NCBI GenBank assembly: GCA_963978905.1
Contig: OZ022258.1
Location: 58,016,591 to 58,080,590, forward strand
DNA from: Trichostrongylus colubriformis
Lineage: Eukaryota; Nematoda; Chromadorea; Rhabditida; Trichostrongylidae
DNA length: 64,000 bases
Direction: 5' to 3'
Shown here piece after piece: positions 10,772 through 22,975 of the stretch. The position numbers and the translations under genes are program-made. Below the pieces are notes generated by a model, which worked only from the letters and a program-made list of their open reading frames with translations, searched no databases and was not told where the DNA came from. The stretch's first letter is position 1, and each line of letters starts with the position of its first letter.

Positions 10772-13700
10772 AGTAAATAAAAATAATTATAAAAAGCAAA
10801 AGTTCGGAAAACTACATAGTTGCCAGCTCCTTATTAGATGATTTTACCTATTGCCACTCATGCCCTCTCAACTGAGACTATTCTTCATCAAGTACTGCTC
10901 AGGAGGCTGAGATAAACGATAACGAAGCTTTTAAACGGCCACGGACAAAATTACAAAAATTTTCGATTTCTGGTACTGAAATACTTATTCAGTGAGAGCG
11001 TCAGCACAAAAGGGAAGCGAAGGGCCTCTGACAAACAGCTGAAGAAGGACGACGTGATTCGCGACCAGACTGGGAAATATTGATTGATTTGTATAATCAA
11101 CCGAGATGAAAGACCAATGAATTTTTTCCACATGAAATATCTGTTATCAGCTGGGTGTTCGGCACCCACTATTCAGAAAACATTAATCCAACAAGAAAGC
11201 CCGGTCTATGTGTGGTCATAACCGGTTGGTAAGGCTCACGCATCGTCACGCACTGCATCCCATGGTCTCCGAAAAAAAGACTTCAACAAACATCTCTAAT
11301 GATAGAGGCCTTTCAAGCCGCATATCAACTACATACTAGCAATTGAATTGGGCAGGTAGCGAAATCCCAGTAAAGCCAGATTGAAGCGTATAAAATAAGA
11401 AGATATGATCGCTACGGAAAAAAGAAAAAATAAAGCGGGGACAAAAAACTTCAGAAGAACTTAAGAAAAATTTTTGCTTCAAATCCAATAACAGGCACAT
11501 GGAGGGAAGAGCATAACGTAGAGATTCGCGAGGATAGAAGGACAAACTAAAACATCTCACAGCGGATTCCAACGAATGGGCCAGTTGGGGTCATAATCGA
11601 TCTGCGCAGATCAGACGACTGATCGTGAGCTCACCGAAGGGCTCACTTGTGATCTACTCAGAACAGTACTTTATTCCAGAGAAAAACTGCCCCTTAATAG
11701 CCACACGTGCGGAAATGGACCGCAACCGGTTTCTGCACCTCTCAAATGGGATTCATAAATCACGATGTACATCTTGAGCAAAAGCCTTCATTGTGGATTC
11801 CGTATTGTAAAATTTACTGCATGCATTATTGCATGCGATGATATCGATCTGTAGATCATGTTTACTTGTGTGGAAGGATCAATAGCACCATGTGATCAGG
11901 CCAGCAAACCCTAGTGACCTCTTGGCTGCATGTAAAACTTTTCCAGGGCTGGAAAAAAGTAAAAGTATTTAAGTATTTTTGGTATTATGTTTCAAGTGAC
12001 AGTTAGATTTCTGAAATCAGAAAGGTTTTTTATTTAGTGGATTACTCGTTGTTCTTTTAATTGCTTTGGCCCCACCAATAGCTTTGTGTTTTATGATGGC
12101 ACGTCACAGCACGCATAAATAAATAAGGTAAAACGCGGGGTACTCTGCTGCAAATGAAATCCATCAATCAGAAGACGGCTTAGTTCAGGCAGTACAATGT
12201 GGGTGAGCCCAGATAATGGCTCCAAAGGTTCAATAGGGCATACAATACCAAATGAGATAGAAATTTTTGTTTACCCTGAGAAGTAAGCAGGAGCTCCAAG
12301 ATTTGTTTTAAATGACCTAAGCATAGGACCTTGGCACCCCTTCCTGGAAAAGGATTCCGATTAAATTATGCAAGTTGTGGGAGTAAGAGAGCTTGGTGCT
12401 CTACGATCGTGATACAAATGAGCTACACAAAAGGCTGCAATAGAAAATGATGGGTCCATACTAGATTGTTATGGAGTGAAGCAGTTTCCACGTCATAAGA
12501 CCTTAGAGCCATACCGCCATGAATCTAGGCGCCATATTCGCGAAGCGTTAGTAAATATGCCGCCGGAAGAGAAGAAGACGCTCGGGGAATGCATAAAGTA
12601 AAAAGTAGACAGCAAAAGCTGTTAAGAAAAAGACTCCATAACGAATAGCTGTGGGTAATTTGAATGAAATGTCTTTTAGGACTGAAACATTAAAACTTTA
12701 AAAAGAATAATCATCAAAAAGATCATAGGTAGTCACCTGCAAACCAAAATACCGGTTCTTTTGAAAAATTCACGAATTTTAGCACTCAGTACATGACCAG
12801 GCGACTTCATCGATGGCTGGCGATCGTCGGTTAGCGTGGTCAGGGACGAGCATCCGCGACCGCCTCCTCCAGCCGCTGGAGCGCTGTGTCCATGAGACTA
12901 GAACGGGATAAAGCAGCGTCAATTCCGGAGTTGGCCAGCGTCGGTCACCGCAACCATCGCACCACTCTAGCGTTTCCTTTGCGTTGTGTAAAACAACGCA
13001 AGGACAAGATTGAAACACCTCTCTTCCTAATCTGACTGATTGCAAACTGCGTGAGATATGTGGACTCCATTTCAGCGGACGAACCACACCCACCCAATAA
13101 GTGACTCCAACTTCCAGCTCAGCATCTCTAGAACTTCCACCATGGAGTTCAATTTTGATTACGCGCTGCTTGCAGAACGGTTTAACACCGCACTACAGTT
13201 GTTTATAGAACAAAACAAAAAAACAAAATATGAAATACTGAACAAGAAAAAAAAACACAAACATAAAGACACTTTGAAGTGAAGAGTTCTCAAAAACCCT
13301 TGGTCATTGTAGCGCAGTTCCGCTGTCATTCCACAATTGCCGTGTCCTCCGTGCAATCGTCACGTTTGAGTGGCCAAGCGTAGGAAGTGCAAATCTTTTC
13401 ACTTTCGCAATCCTTTCGCTCCTTAGGCCTTAAAGGAACCGGAAGGGGGTCCGAAACAAGAGAAACATACAAAGAAATGAGCATTTCGTAACGAACGCAG
13501 AAGGTTAGAAGCGATAATCGGTGAAAAAACCCGAACTCAAAAGTGCATCGCTGCGGTGTGTATTCGCGCCTCATTCGCATCATCGCACTGGCGTTCCGAG
13601 TTGTCCGCTGTAGGAGACGGCCGCGGGCCAACTTTAGTTGTAGCACCTGACTCCCAGCGCAGTGGAGTGGCCATTCCCAACTACATTAACATTCATGTAA

Positions 13701-15118
13701 GTACATCTAGAAACAATATAAGAAAGAACAAAGGAGAAGGTAAAAGGAATGAACAACTTTATAATGGAAATATCTTCTCTTGGCTGCCAAGGCGTCAAAT
13801 TGGCGAGTTTGTGCAATGGCGGTCACTTGAACTCGTCCACACTACCTCTGTTCTACCGTAAGCCAAAATTACACCCTTACGGTGTCTTTAGGGTGCGAAT
13901 CCTCGGTCTGAGGGTAAGGTTGTGCGATTTGCGATCCCTCGATCTAAGGGAGACACTGGGTAAATTTCGAGGTGTGGTGTAGCTCCTCTTGAAAAGACGA
14001 AAAATTCTGCACTCCATGTTTCGTTTTTATGATCGTATTGTGCAATGTATCTCACAGAATGATATGTGATAAATCTACTGGCGGTTTTTCAAACAAAATA
14101 CATACGAACAAAGAAGCCCGCTGCTGCGCTACCGGCCAGCTATGATTCATCTCTGCCTCTGAACTCTTTCCAGAGAGTCGATCAATTTCCGGTTAGGAAC
14201 TATCAACATTAAAACTACAATAATAGTAAAGTACCTTATTAAGATACAAGGATTAGAAATCGGTTCTATCGTCAATGTAATTAATATATGGCTGCGTTCA
14301 TCCTCGACGACGGAATCTGTAATCGAGATCGAAGCAGCTGTAACTCAGCGTTGGGATATCAACAGACCCCCTAGAAGGCATTACGTGGAATGTGGAGAAA
14401 TGGTAACTTAGATAACATGTTTTCTAAAAACTAAATTCCACTTCAGAAGAGGTAATGTGTAGCGAAAGTCTCATCAGCAAAGCGACTAGTGGTCTTATTA
14501 CGACCCGGCAACACTACAAGTCGTGCTACCTTGGAACCACCGGGAAATCGCCGCGGAGCGGACAATGCTCGCGGCTGCCTGGCTTAGTCCCTCGCCCGTC
14601 TGCACCTGCAACACCGAAATGTGACAATGAAGGAGTGACAAAGGAGGTTTTCGAGCTCCTATTTCTCGATTTTTTTCTCGTGTTATTCGGTTCTTTCTAT
14701 ACACTGTCACACTGCTGAGCGCCCTACTTTGTATTCTACAATTATTCCACTCTACGGAATTTACCCATTGCGGTGTCTTTGATATTGGTGCCTTGCGTTG
14801 CAAGTGCGTTGCATCAATCCAATCGCATTGACTGGTCGCCAAGTATGAATGCAGCCAAGAGTGTAAAAGAATTGTCTTACTTGACCAATACTGGTAGATG
14901 GGATGCCCAAAAAGCTCTAGAAGACAGAAAATGGTTTAACCGAATTCCCATTGAACAGAAAACAAGGAGGCATGCTCTAATGACCCATCAAGTTTCCGAA
15001 TCACTAGCAACTTCCAACACGATTAACCATGTACGGAGTGATCCAGGCTCGCATAGTTTTCGCTCAGTTTATTTCACTGCAAGTGGTGTCCTGCATTCTC
15101 AGACTGAGTCCCAAGGAA

Positions 15119-15552
15119 CTTAAAGGAATCGTCCACGGAAAAATGAGTTTCTTTGTTACCCATATATTTATGATGCATTAGTCAAATGAGGGCCACATGC
15201 AAAGTTCCACGCGAAAAATTGAGAATCCGGCCAAGTTACAGCTCCCCAAAGTCTCGGCCGGGTGAACAAGGCCTCCGAGTAAAAGCCCCATGCCGTCGTC
15301 CGCCACGGTTAGGAACGGAAAATGGGACGGCTTATCGAACTATCTGTTCCTACAATGCGTCTCCGACCGTAGCGGACGACGGGACGGAGCTTCTACTCGG
15401 AGGCCCCGCCCACCCGACCAAGAATTTGGGTAGCTGTATCTCAGCCAAATTATTACTTTTTTGCGTGGAACTTTGCATGTGGCCTTAATCAGGCCAGAGC
15501 AACATAAATATATGGTTAACGAAGATACTCATTTGGACGATTTCTTTAAGGT
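15119..15552. mobile_element. Long imperfect foldback MITE, about 434 bp
   Basis: The outer arm starts TTAAAGGAATCGTCCACGG and the right end reads the complement of CCTTAAAGAAATCGTCC. Inner arms include AAAGTTCCACGCG/CGTGGAACTTTGCATGTGGC and the CGTCGTCCGC/GCGGACGACG centre. A second, truncated copy is at the right edge of the window. Confidence 0.8.
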
Positions 15553-16754
15553 ATCGTGCTATGTATGAGTCTGTCCGTGGTGCTATTATGGACTTTCACC
15601 ATCGCCTCCTTGGGACATTTGCGATCCACTTCACTTAGCACAGCACAAAACGTACGAACTTGCTAAGGGACTTGTCTGATGAGATCACTTATCTAACTCA
15701 TTTATGGCGACTTCCCTTGTGGATTCACATTAGCGACGTGAAGCTTTGTTCACTCGATATTTTTTAGATGCCTGTGCGTACAATGCAATTTCCTAGAACT
15801 CCCGTTTGTGGATTTCACACAGGGAAGGAAGCAACATGCACGAAACAACTTTCTTGGATGTTTTGTAGCGCCCTAGTTACTAAAGTAATCTCCGAAAAAC
15901 ACGAAAGGATCAAAAGCGTAGGATGTCGTCTAATCAGAGAATGTGCTAATTCGGATAAACAGGATTCCATGTAGGGTCAGGCGTGTTTAGATCCTCGAAG
16001 GAGTCGTATTTTGGGCAGAAAAATGGATGGTTGTACCTCTCCAAAAATCTTCTCGAAGCCGGATGCTTATTCCCTGTTCACTGCACGCGTCAGCTTCTCA
16101 AAATGAGGATCTACTGATGTCGCGAGCTCAGATTTGCTGAACCAGAGTATTAAAACTATGTTAGTTCATAGATTTCTTCCTTTTATAACATTTTTCCACT
16201 CTACTACTTCTTTATTTAATACTATTTCTTGTTCACCAACATAATGCGGACCTGAAGCTCTGAAGGCCTTCTACACCGAACCGGGACCGTACTCGTAATT
16301 CTCAAATGGAACATAACTTCGAAACCGACGTGATTCATTGATCACCGCTCGATTTGAGCGATTAGTTGGATGATCAGTTGTGTGAGAATACAGCGCGCAC
16401 CTAAGCGTAAACCTGAATGCGCTTGAGATCCTGGACGTCCACCACCGCTGCCCATCGTCGTCAATCGTTAGCATCGTTGTTGAAAACGAGAATTCGATCC
16501 GACTAGCTTAGGGAAGTGCCGATTAGCCACCGCCGACACTCACAGGCGGCTTTGACGCAAGCGAGAATTTCACAAATTCTAAAGATTCACACAGTCACCG
16601 GTCAGTTCTCCGCAAAACAAGGGTTTAGTGTAACCCACCCCCCTTCTCCACACCCCCTACCCACCACGGCCAAGCCTGCCGTCGAGGAAGATACGACCCC
16701 CTCCCCCCCTCCCTCCCAGTCGACGTACATGCACATTGGGCGTCTCGTGTGCCT

Positions 16755-17082
16755 AGACTGTGTTCACAATTTTGGAATTTGCGGAATTGCAGAATTGCGG
16801 AAAACAATAAAGATACGCATCGATTGGAAGAGATAGGAATTTGCGGAATCGTGGAAATTGCGGAAATGAAGAATTGTGAAAAGCGTGGTATCTTTCCTTT
16901 CTCTGATCCTCTCGTCTCTTCGTAGCATGGAAATCGATACGTATCTTATGCTTTTCCGCAAATTCCGCGATTCTACATTTCCACAATTCCGCAAATTCCG
17001 CGATTCTCCCAATCGATGCAGATCTTTATCGTTTTCCGCAACTCTGCAATTCCGCAAATTCCAAACTGTGAACACAGCCTTA
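16755..17082. mobile_element. AT-rich foldback element with GCGGAATTTG units
   Basis: Two arms (about 16755-16900 and 16945-17082) are imperfect reverse complements, starting CTGTGTTCACAATTTTGG. Each arm holds several copies of a GGAATTTGCGGAAT-like unit, so it is both palindromic and internally repetitive. Confidence 0.82.
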
Positions 17083-17419
17083 TACTCGACTAGGCGTTTT
17101 CTTAGAATGGTCGCCTCAGTCTCTATTTAAAGCATAGCTACCTAGTACAATGTATGAATCGATTGGCCTCTCTATAATTTGGCGAACTTGCTCGAAGTCT
17201 CCTCGAGTGAGGTCGAGGAAAATTTCAAGATACGAGCCCATTTTCCAACCCAGAATACGACCTCCCCCAAGAATTGTCGACGGAAACCTGAACCTGTTCC
17301 CCACTCCCAACCCAATGAAAAATACCTAAATTGCATTCTACTTCTCAGAACTACGTTTCCAGCATCTCCCAGCTGTTTGATCATTCTCACCCTTTCCGAA
17401 GTCTAAAAAACGATTTCTG

Positions 17420-17590
17420 TCACACTTAACGCCGACAGCGCGTGGCTGCGTTCACAAGCGGCGAGGCAGAGTGACGTGTGGGAGGTGCAGAGGCGACGCT
17501 GGCAATGAGACAGGGTTGCAGAGGAGGAGACGCAGAGACAAGCAGCCACGCCCTGCCGCCGGCACTGTGAAGTATGAGGGCGGCCTAGGT
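17420..17590. repeat. Repeat family B copy
   Basis: Same core as the copy at 4.0 kb: GCGTGGCTGCGTTCACAAGC, GAGGAGACGCAGAGACAAGC, and end CTGTGAAGTATGAGGGCGGC. Confidence 0.65.
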
Positions 17591-18802
17591 AATCTTTTAC
17601 ACTAATGAGCCATGAAGCAGCATAAAGCTCACTTTTGAGGTGCGCAACCTGCCACCATTTCACTTCTAGATTCAATTATATCACTTTTCCGAAACGACCA
17701 GTTAATTTCACTTTCACAGGGACACGTGTTCACCTTCCAGATAAAGCCTTATTCTCTGTAGTCGTGTCAGTGACTGACCAGACATCGAATTGCATCCCTA
17801 CGGAAAACTGGATCGAAAGAGCAAAGACGAATTAATTTTCTCGTTTTGCGATGCGCAAACTGATACCAAACTTGTTCGGGTGTGTATGTAGCTTGCGACA
17901 AAGTCAACGTGAGGACCAGGCACTGAGCAACTCTAGTTCAATTCTCCATGAAAGTCATATACGGAGCGGGCGTAATTAGCTCTAAAGGATATGGAGTGGT
18001 CTAATCGCAGATTTTCGGTAATAATTGGTTTAAAAGATGCCCTTCACCAGATTCAATTTCACATTTTCCAGCCAAATCGCTGTGTACCTCCGCAAAAATA
18101 ACTGGTCCTGTTCGCTCACCGATTAGGACACCGTAAGAGATAGCTGGTGGATTCATAAAATAAGGAGTCATGGGCATAGGTAAATAAACAAATCGAAATG
18201 TCATCAGTACTATATCACCCAAGGCGTTATTTTACCCCTATATAACAGTAACCACTAGTTCTAGAAAATGCCTTAGTGATTTCTTCGTGTTGCTATGCAT
18301 CAGTACCGAATGTTGAGTTGTTTTTGCATCAGGAGATTACTGTGATTGTTGACCTTTCTTTTGGTAATCTTTTCTTATGATCACGCGTCTTGCAATGGCC
18401 CTCAGCAAACCACATGAAACGACGAATGGATCTCATTGGCCTATTTTCTCGTTTTCAATGACATTCGAAAAACGTTATACCTCTACAATTGAACGAGAGA
18501 CGCTACGGGTATTCCAGGGGAGTTTATCCTAGCAGACATTAAGTGCAGATGAGCCGCTGCTGGTTCCGTTCCTCAACCTAACGAGCGCGCCCTACGATAA
18601 AGTTTCCAGTTATTGCTGGCAGTTGATACCACAGTGAAGGGAAAGTAACGCAGATGAACCAATTCAGCAACACTTTTTTGTCAGTCGCGGAATTTTCATC
18701 ATTTTACCCCATCATCGCTCGGTTTCGTTTTCTAATAAGTGCCAAAAAAGCGCTTTTTCCTACTGCAAAGTTTAGTATACACAAAGATGACGACCCAAAG
18801 TT

Positions 18803-18970
18803 CTATACAAAGGCCTCTGGGAGAACACAGTGGGGAAGGCGGTGATGGAAAGCATCTGCCATTTGTCGCAAATGGCGGTCGTTCAAATTGTCCCACGCTT
18901 CCGTAGAGATGATCTTGAAAGAAGTGGTTGAACTGTGAAGGTTTGCGCAGGTTCGCTTTGAAATGGTGCA
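18803..18970 (-). pseudogene. Possible Tc1-like transposase C-terminal remnant
   Basis: The minus strand reads EAWDNLNDRHLRQMADAFHH then RLPHC, which resembles the C-terminal end of Tc1/mariner transposases (W-x-x-L-x...L-x-x-L-x-x-S-x-x-R). No catalytic motifs are visible nearby. The call rests on one short match and is tentative. Confidence 0.28.
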
Positions 18971-20030
18971 CACAGAATATTGGAACAGCTCAAGCTCCAG
19001 GTTGTCTGAAAGGGTGTGCGAGACGATGCGGCAGAGTTTCAAAATTTCACAAGTCCTATGGTACATAATGAAGACTAATCAGCAGAGCTTATTCAACTGA
19101 GCCATTGGAAGGCACGTACAATCCCGGATGACACCTTACTATGGACTTAATCAGGAAGGCTTTTAGCAAAAAGCAGCCCTGACTCATAAGGTGTGATTGC
19201 GACATGGTCTCAGTACAGCCTCCACACTTCGTCACGCCGCTGCAGTGATCACCAAACCGCATAAATCTCAACCCGTTCGGCATTTTTTGGATCATCTTGG
19301 GGGACGAAGCGTGCTCTACTTCCTACAATCTGCTCGATTCTGTGAACTCTATTTTGGCGAAAATTAAATACGATCTTCTCGTCAGACGGCTGCGTCCGAA
19401 GGCATACGCTTCCCCCCCCCCCTCACCGTCTTTGCCTGCTCATACTGCTCAGAGGCGATCGCATCCACTTCTAGGTGCATATTATGAAGTGTCTACTGAG
19501 CGTTAACACTTCGCGGAAAATTCATGTCAATAGCTTATATCTTATTACTTTTCTTATTAGTACAGTGAGTTTTGTAAAGCGGTGAATACTTTTGCCGCAC
19601 CCCGTGCAAAGATGTTACCACAAAATTGTATAGATATTCGTATGCCTGTGATGACGAATTAGGTGTTAATCCAAAAGAAGGAATGGTCGTCCATTTCGAA
19701 TATAAGTTGCTATAGCTTTCACTCACGAACATACGATTTTACGACATTTTTTGAGTTCTTGGAATGTGTAATGAGAAGCTTTGTCATGGCTGCAATGTGG
19801 CAGTGCTGCCAATTACATCAAAGACACAATGAATTGGAAGCATTTATGAGTTCAGTCCAGGAGTACATACTTTGCACTGTAAAGTGCAAGCAATATCACT
19901 GGATTCCAAATAATTGGCGCCACACCCTTCATTCTTAGCACCTTATCTGAAATGCTTACTTGTAGTGCAAACCCTATTAAGCTTTCTGATATACTCGGAA
20001 AACATCAACATTGCGGTCTCGCTTTTCCAA

Positions 20031-20112
20031 GCAATCAATGGGAAGGGTCGCCTTTCTAATGTCTGAGATGTTTCAGAGAAGCAATCAAATATGGGAAAGG
20101 TCGCCTTTCTAA
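20031..20112. repeat. Short tandem duplication
   Basis: GCAATCAA...TGGGAA(A)GGTCGCCTTTCTAAT occurs at 20031-20060 and 20081-20112. Confidence 0.6.
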
Positions 20113-20758
20113 TTCATGAACTTTGAGAAGTTTTGAGCCTCAAGTGTATCCTACTAATGTATGCGAGGAGAACTCTGAAGCGGGTAGGCGAGACGTCCGG
20201 TATCAACAGACTTTACGCAATTTCAAAAAAAGACCTTGCAAACAAGTACTAATGAGTGCAAGCTCATAGAGCGTGGGAAAAATAAGTGTGGAAGCAAAAC
20301 AAGACTCAAGCAATATCGAGTTGCCAAAAGTTTTACTAAATTTTCTGACAACACGAAGGGACAAAAACTAAAAAAGTATTTCCAGCTGCTAACTTTGCTA
20401 CATAGTATAGTAATCTTCACGATTAGATCAAAAAGAATTATTCCTCCAGGAATCGAAGGGGCAATTTGGAGTTACTTCACTCCCAAATGAGAAGCTACAG
20501 CCATTAAACGTTCTTTTGAAAATGCTTCAATCGAAAATCTCTACTGTGACAACTAGGATTAATGTTCGATTTACAACACTGGAAAATAGCTAAAAGTAGA
20601 AACGAACAACTACTTAAAACGGTTTAAAGGCTCCGGTGACTCGAAAAATATCGCTTTTCCCTTTAATTGAACCAAATACCAATTAGTTGCATACCTTATA
20701 CGATTACACCAACTCTAAAAATTATAAACGATTCATATTTCTAAAAACGTTAACGTAC

Positions 20759-20887
20759 CTCGTTCAAGTTTAACTTGACATTGTTGAGTCGCACATGTCT
20801 GGCAATCAGATAAATATTTATCGCAATGATCCTTGTTATTTTTCTTGAGACATTCATGGTGATTGACCTGGCATGCATTTTCTATGC
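20759..20887 (-). CDS. Isolated Cys-rich exon, possible PLA2-like relative
   Basis: A 43-residue open exon with good borders (TTTTCAG acceptor after 20887, GTACGT donor below 20759; phase 1 at both ends). It contains ENACQVNHHECLKKNN, then CDKYLSDCQTC and QQCQ. The spacing C-x3-H-H-E-C resembles the C-x3-H-x-D-C core of the PLA2-like gene at 23.7 kb, but the following Cys pattern differs, so it may be a diverged relative or another secreted Cys-rich family. I found no convincing partner exons: 20.4-20.5 kb has a short frame with TPNCPFDSW, and 19.9 kb one with DIACTLQCKVC, neither of which I can join. The phase does not fit it as a further exon of the 22976-24845 gene. Confidence 0.33.
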
Positions 20888-22680
20888 CTGAAAACCGGCT
20901 GCTGGAAAAAGTCCAAAAATTGTCACTGCAGAGTGGATCCTGGATTCAGAGTTCCTACGACCATGGAAGGCGCTGTGGGAGAGTTTCTATTATGCTTCCT
21001 CAATAAATTGACTCTGAACAAGGTGGCCATTGAATTTCTCACTGGTCAGTATCGTCACACCCGAACTCTAAAAATGGTGAGCGATGAGAAACAGAGGCAA
21101 GACAGCAAGCGCATAGCAACATGGTTTATACGGAAACAACTCATCCAGGTGTCTCACATTTCAGCGGCTATTCGGACACCACTCCTCTGAAGACGGCTTT
21201 CGGACCCGCACCGCAGACAGTGCATTTCACTTATATAAAGTGACCACATGGCTTACGTGACAGAACTGTCCCCTTAAGATGCCAGGAACAAGGTGTGCTC
21301 CTGCTACCACCGTGAACTTATTCGCTCAGAACTGAAGAATGATGATGGACTGAAGAACTGATAGAACCATTAATTATATTACCGTTACAATGATTGCAGG
21401 TATGAGACATAACACTCGAAACCATTCAGCTTTTGTCAGATGGTATATCCTACAAAATAAATAAATGACTCACTTCCGGCGGCGTTGCATCCATATTCAT
21501 ATGAGGTCTTGTCTGAAAAAAAGCTCAAAATTTCTAAAGACAAGTGCTGGTGCATCAATTTTAGAAAGGTTATTTCATTTTGCACGCTCACTATGGACTA
21601 TGGCCTTTTCAAAAAAAGCTTTCAAAAAACAGCGTCATTTGCTACAACTTCAGGAAAATACTAAGGCAGTAGGAAGCGAAGCAAGTAAAAACAGTGGTCC
21701 GAACCCCAGGAACTGAAGAAACGAACTGCAATAAGAGGCGAAGGGCAAGAAAAAAGGAAGGCCTAGCGATGATATCGAAGTTGCAGATATCGAATATGCA
21801 GCGAACTATGGTGCCGAAGAGGGACCAGTAAAACACAAAGACTATTAATTTATACTTTATATGCTTGTTCACGGATAGCGATCTATAATTTTTAACTTCG
21901 CGAGTGAGCAGACCCATTTCCTTCCCTTATGGCGCTCTGTCAACGAGTATCGTACAACTAAAACTACGTCCTAACATCCGTGTCACGTCCACTTCCCTTC
22001 ATGATTTCTTCCCGCGTACTTGTTAGGTAAGAGGCCTAGTGCTTTTCAAGGCCACTATCGTACCATATGAACAGTTTGCAGTCGCGTTACGGTTTCAGTA
22101 ATTCTAGATACGCATTCTGTGACAACATCAGCTGAGACACCTGTGAACGGGATAGTTTGGTAAAATGTAGCAGAGCAAGGCATCAAAGGGGAAGATCGGA
22201 AAATAGAACGCCCGAGTGAGAGCATTAGATTAGAAAAATTGCACGCCGCGACTACGACTCGTTACGTGATCTCCCACACCGCAAAGTTTAGGACACACAC
22301 AGTAAGCAGTGAGAAAATGTGTGATTATAAGTGCTGAAATAGTGGCAACGAAAGAAAAGAGATCTATCGTTAGTTGTTGACGAGGACAATAAAGGAAAAA
22401 GAGGATTATACCAAACTCAGAAAAAGGAGTCATTAACTATGCTAGATGTCGAGCAGATGCACTTCTACACACATCTTAGCGCCAGGCAAGAACGCGTTTC
22501 TCGAAGTTTACAGCCATCTCAACTGTTCACCCATTGGTCTGGCATCAGAACAAGGTCACTATCCCTTTTTCGGTGCTCAGTATTAGCTCTACCCAGCCTA
22601 AATATTCCTCTACTTGTTTGAAACACAACTGACAACACCAAAATTGAAGATAGTAAAACCCGTCAGCAAAAGAACATATA

Positions 22681-22842
22681 GCCCATTTCGGAGCGCCTGA
22701 TTGGGAGTGGCTTACGGACTTGGGTGAATGGCGAGAGTGAGAGTACGTGCCGAGAGAGTGTGTGGCGAAGTGAGAGAGTTTGATACATTCTCATCCAAGT
22801 CCGAACGCCGATTTCGGAGCGCGCTCCGAAATGGACCAGTGA
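22681..22842. mobile_element. MITE, CCATTTCGGAGCGC ends
   Basis: CCATTTCGGAGCGC at the left and GCGCTCCGAAATGG at the right; ACGGACTTGGGTGAATG / CATCCAAGTCCGAACG form the inner arms. A related half lies at 3125-3210. Confidence 0.72.
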
Positions 22843-22975
22843 ACAAGGGCCAGTATCGGCATGCGTATTTAGTATCTATTTTTCCATAATGTTCTTTCGA
22901 AGTAGGAAAAACAAATTGGTCTGGAGGACTACAAAATTGGGAAACGAAAAAACGTTTGTTATACGAATGATCGTA

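Larger units (their letters stand above)
8775..15118. other. Mostly no gene seen
   Basis: Apart from the weak exon at 9.4-9.6 kb, the possible RT remnant at 10.6 kb and a small MITE at 10.05 kb, I see only short unconnected frames. 13870-13990 shares CCTTACGGTGTCTTTAGGG-like sequence with the 3.3/14.7-kb repeat. Confidence 0.5.
17591..20758. other. No confident gene
   Basis: Contains the tentative Tc1-like remnant (18.8-19.0 kb) and a minus-strand frame at 18222-18001 of 73 codons that I do not recognise. Nothing else supports a gene. Confidence 0.45.

Noticed and set aside
12779..13093. 104-codon minus-strand frame with several Cys and Trp
   Set aside because: No recognisable domain, no splice partner and no repeat match. 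Could be a decayed transposon part, but I cannot support a call.
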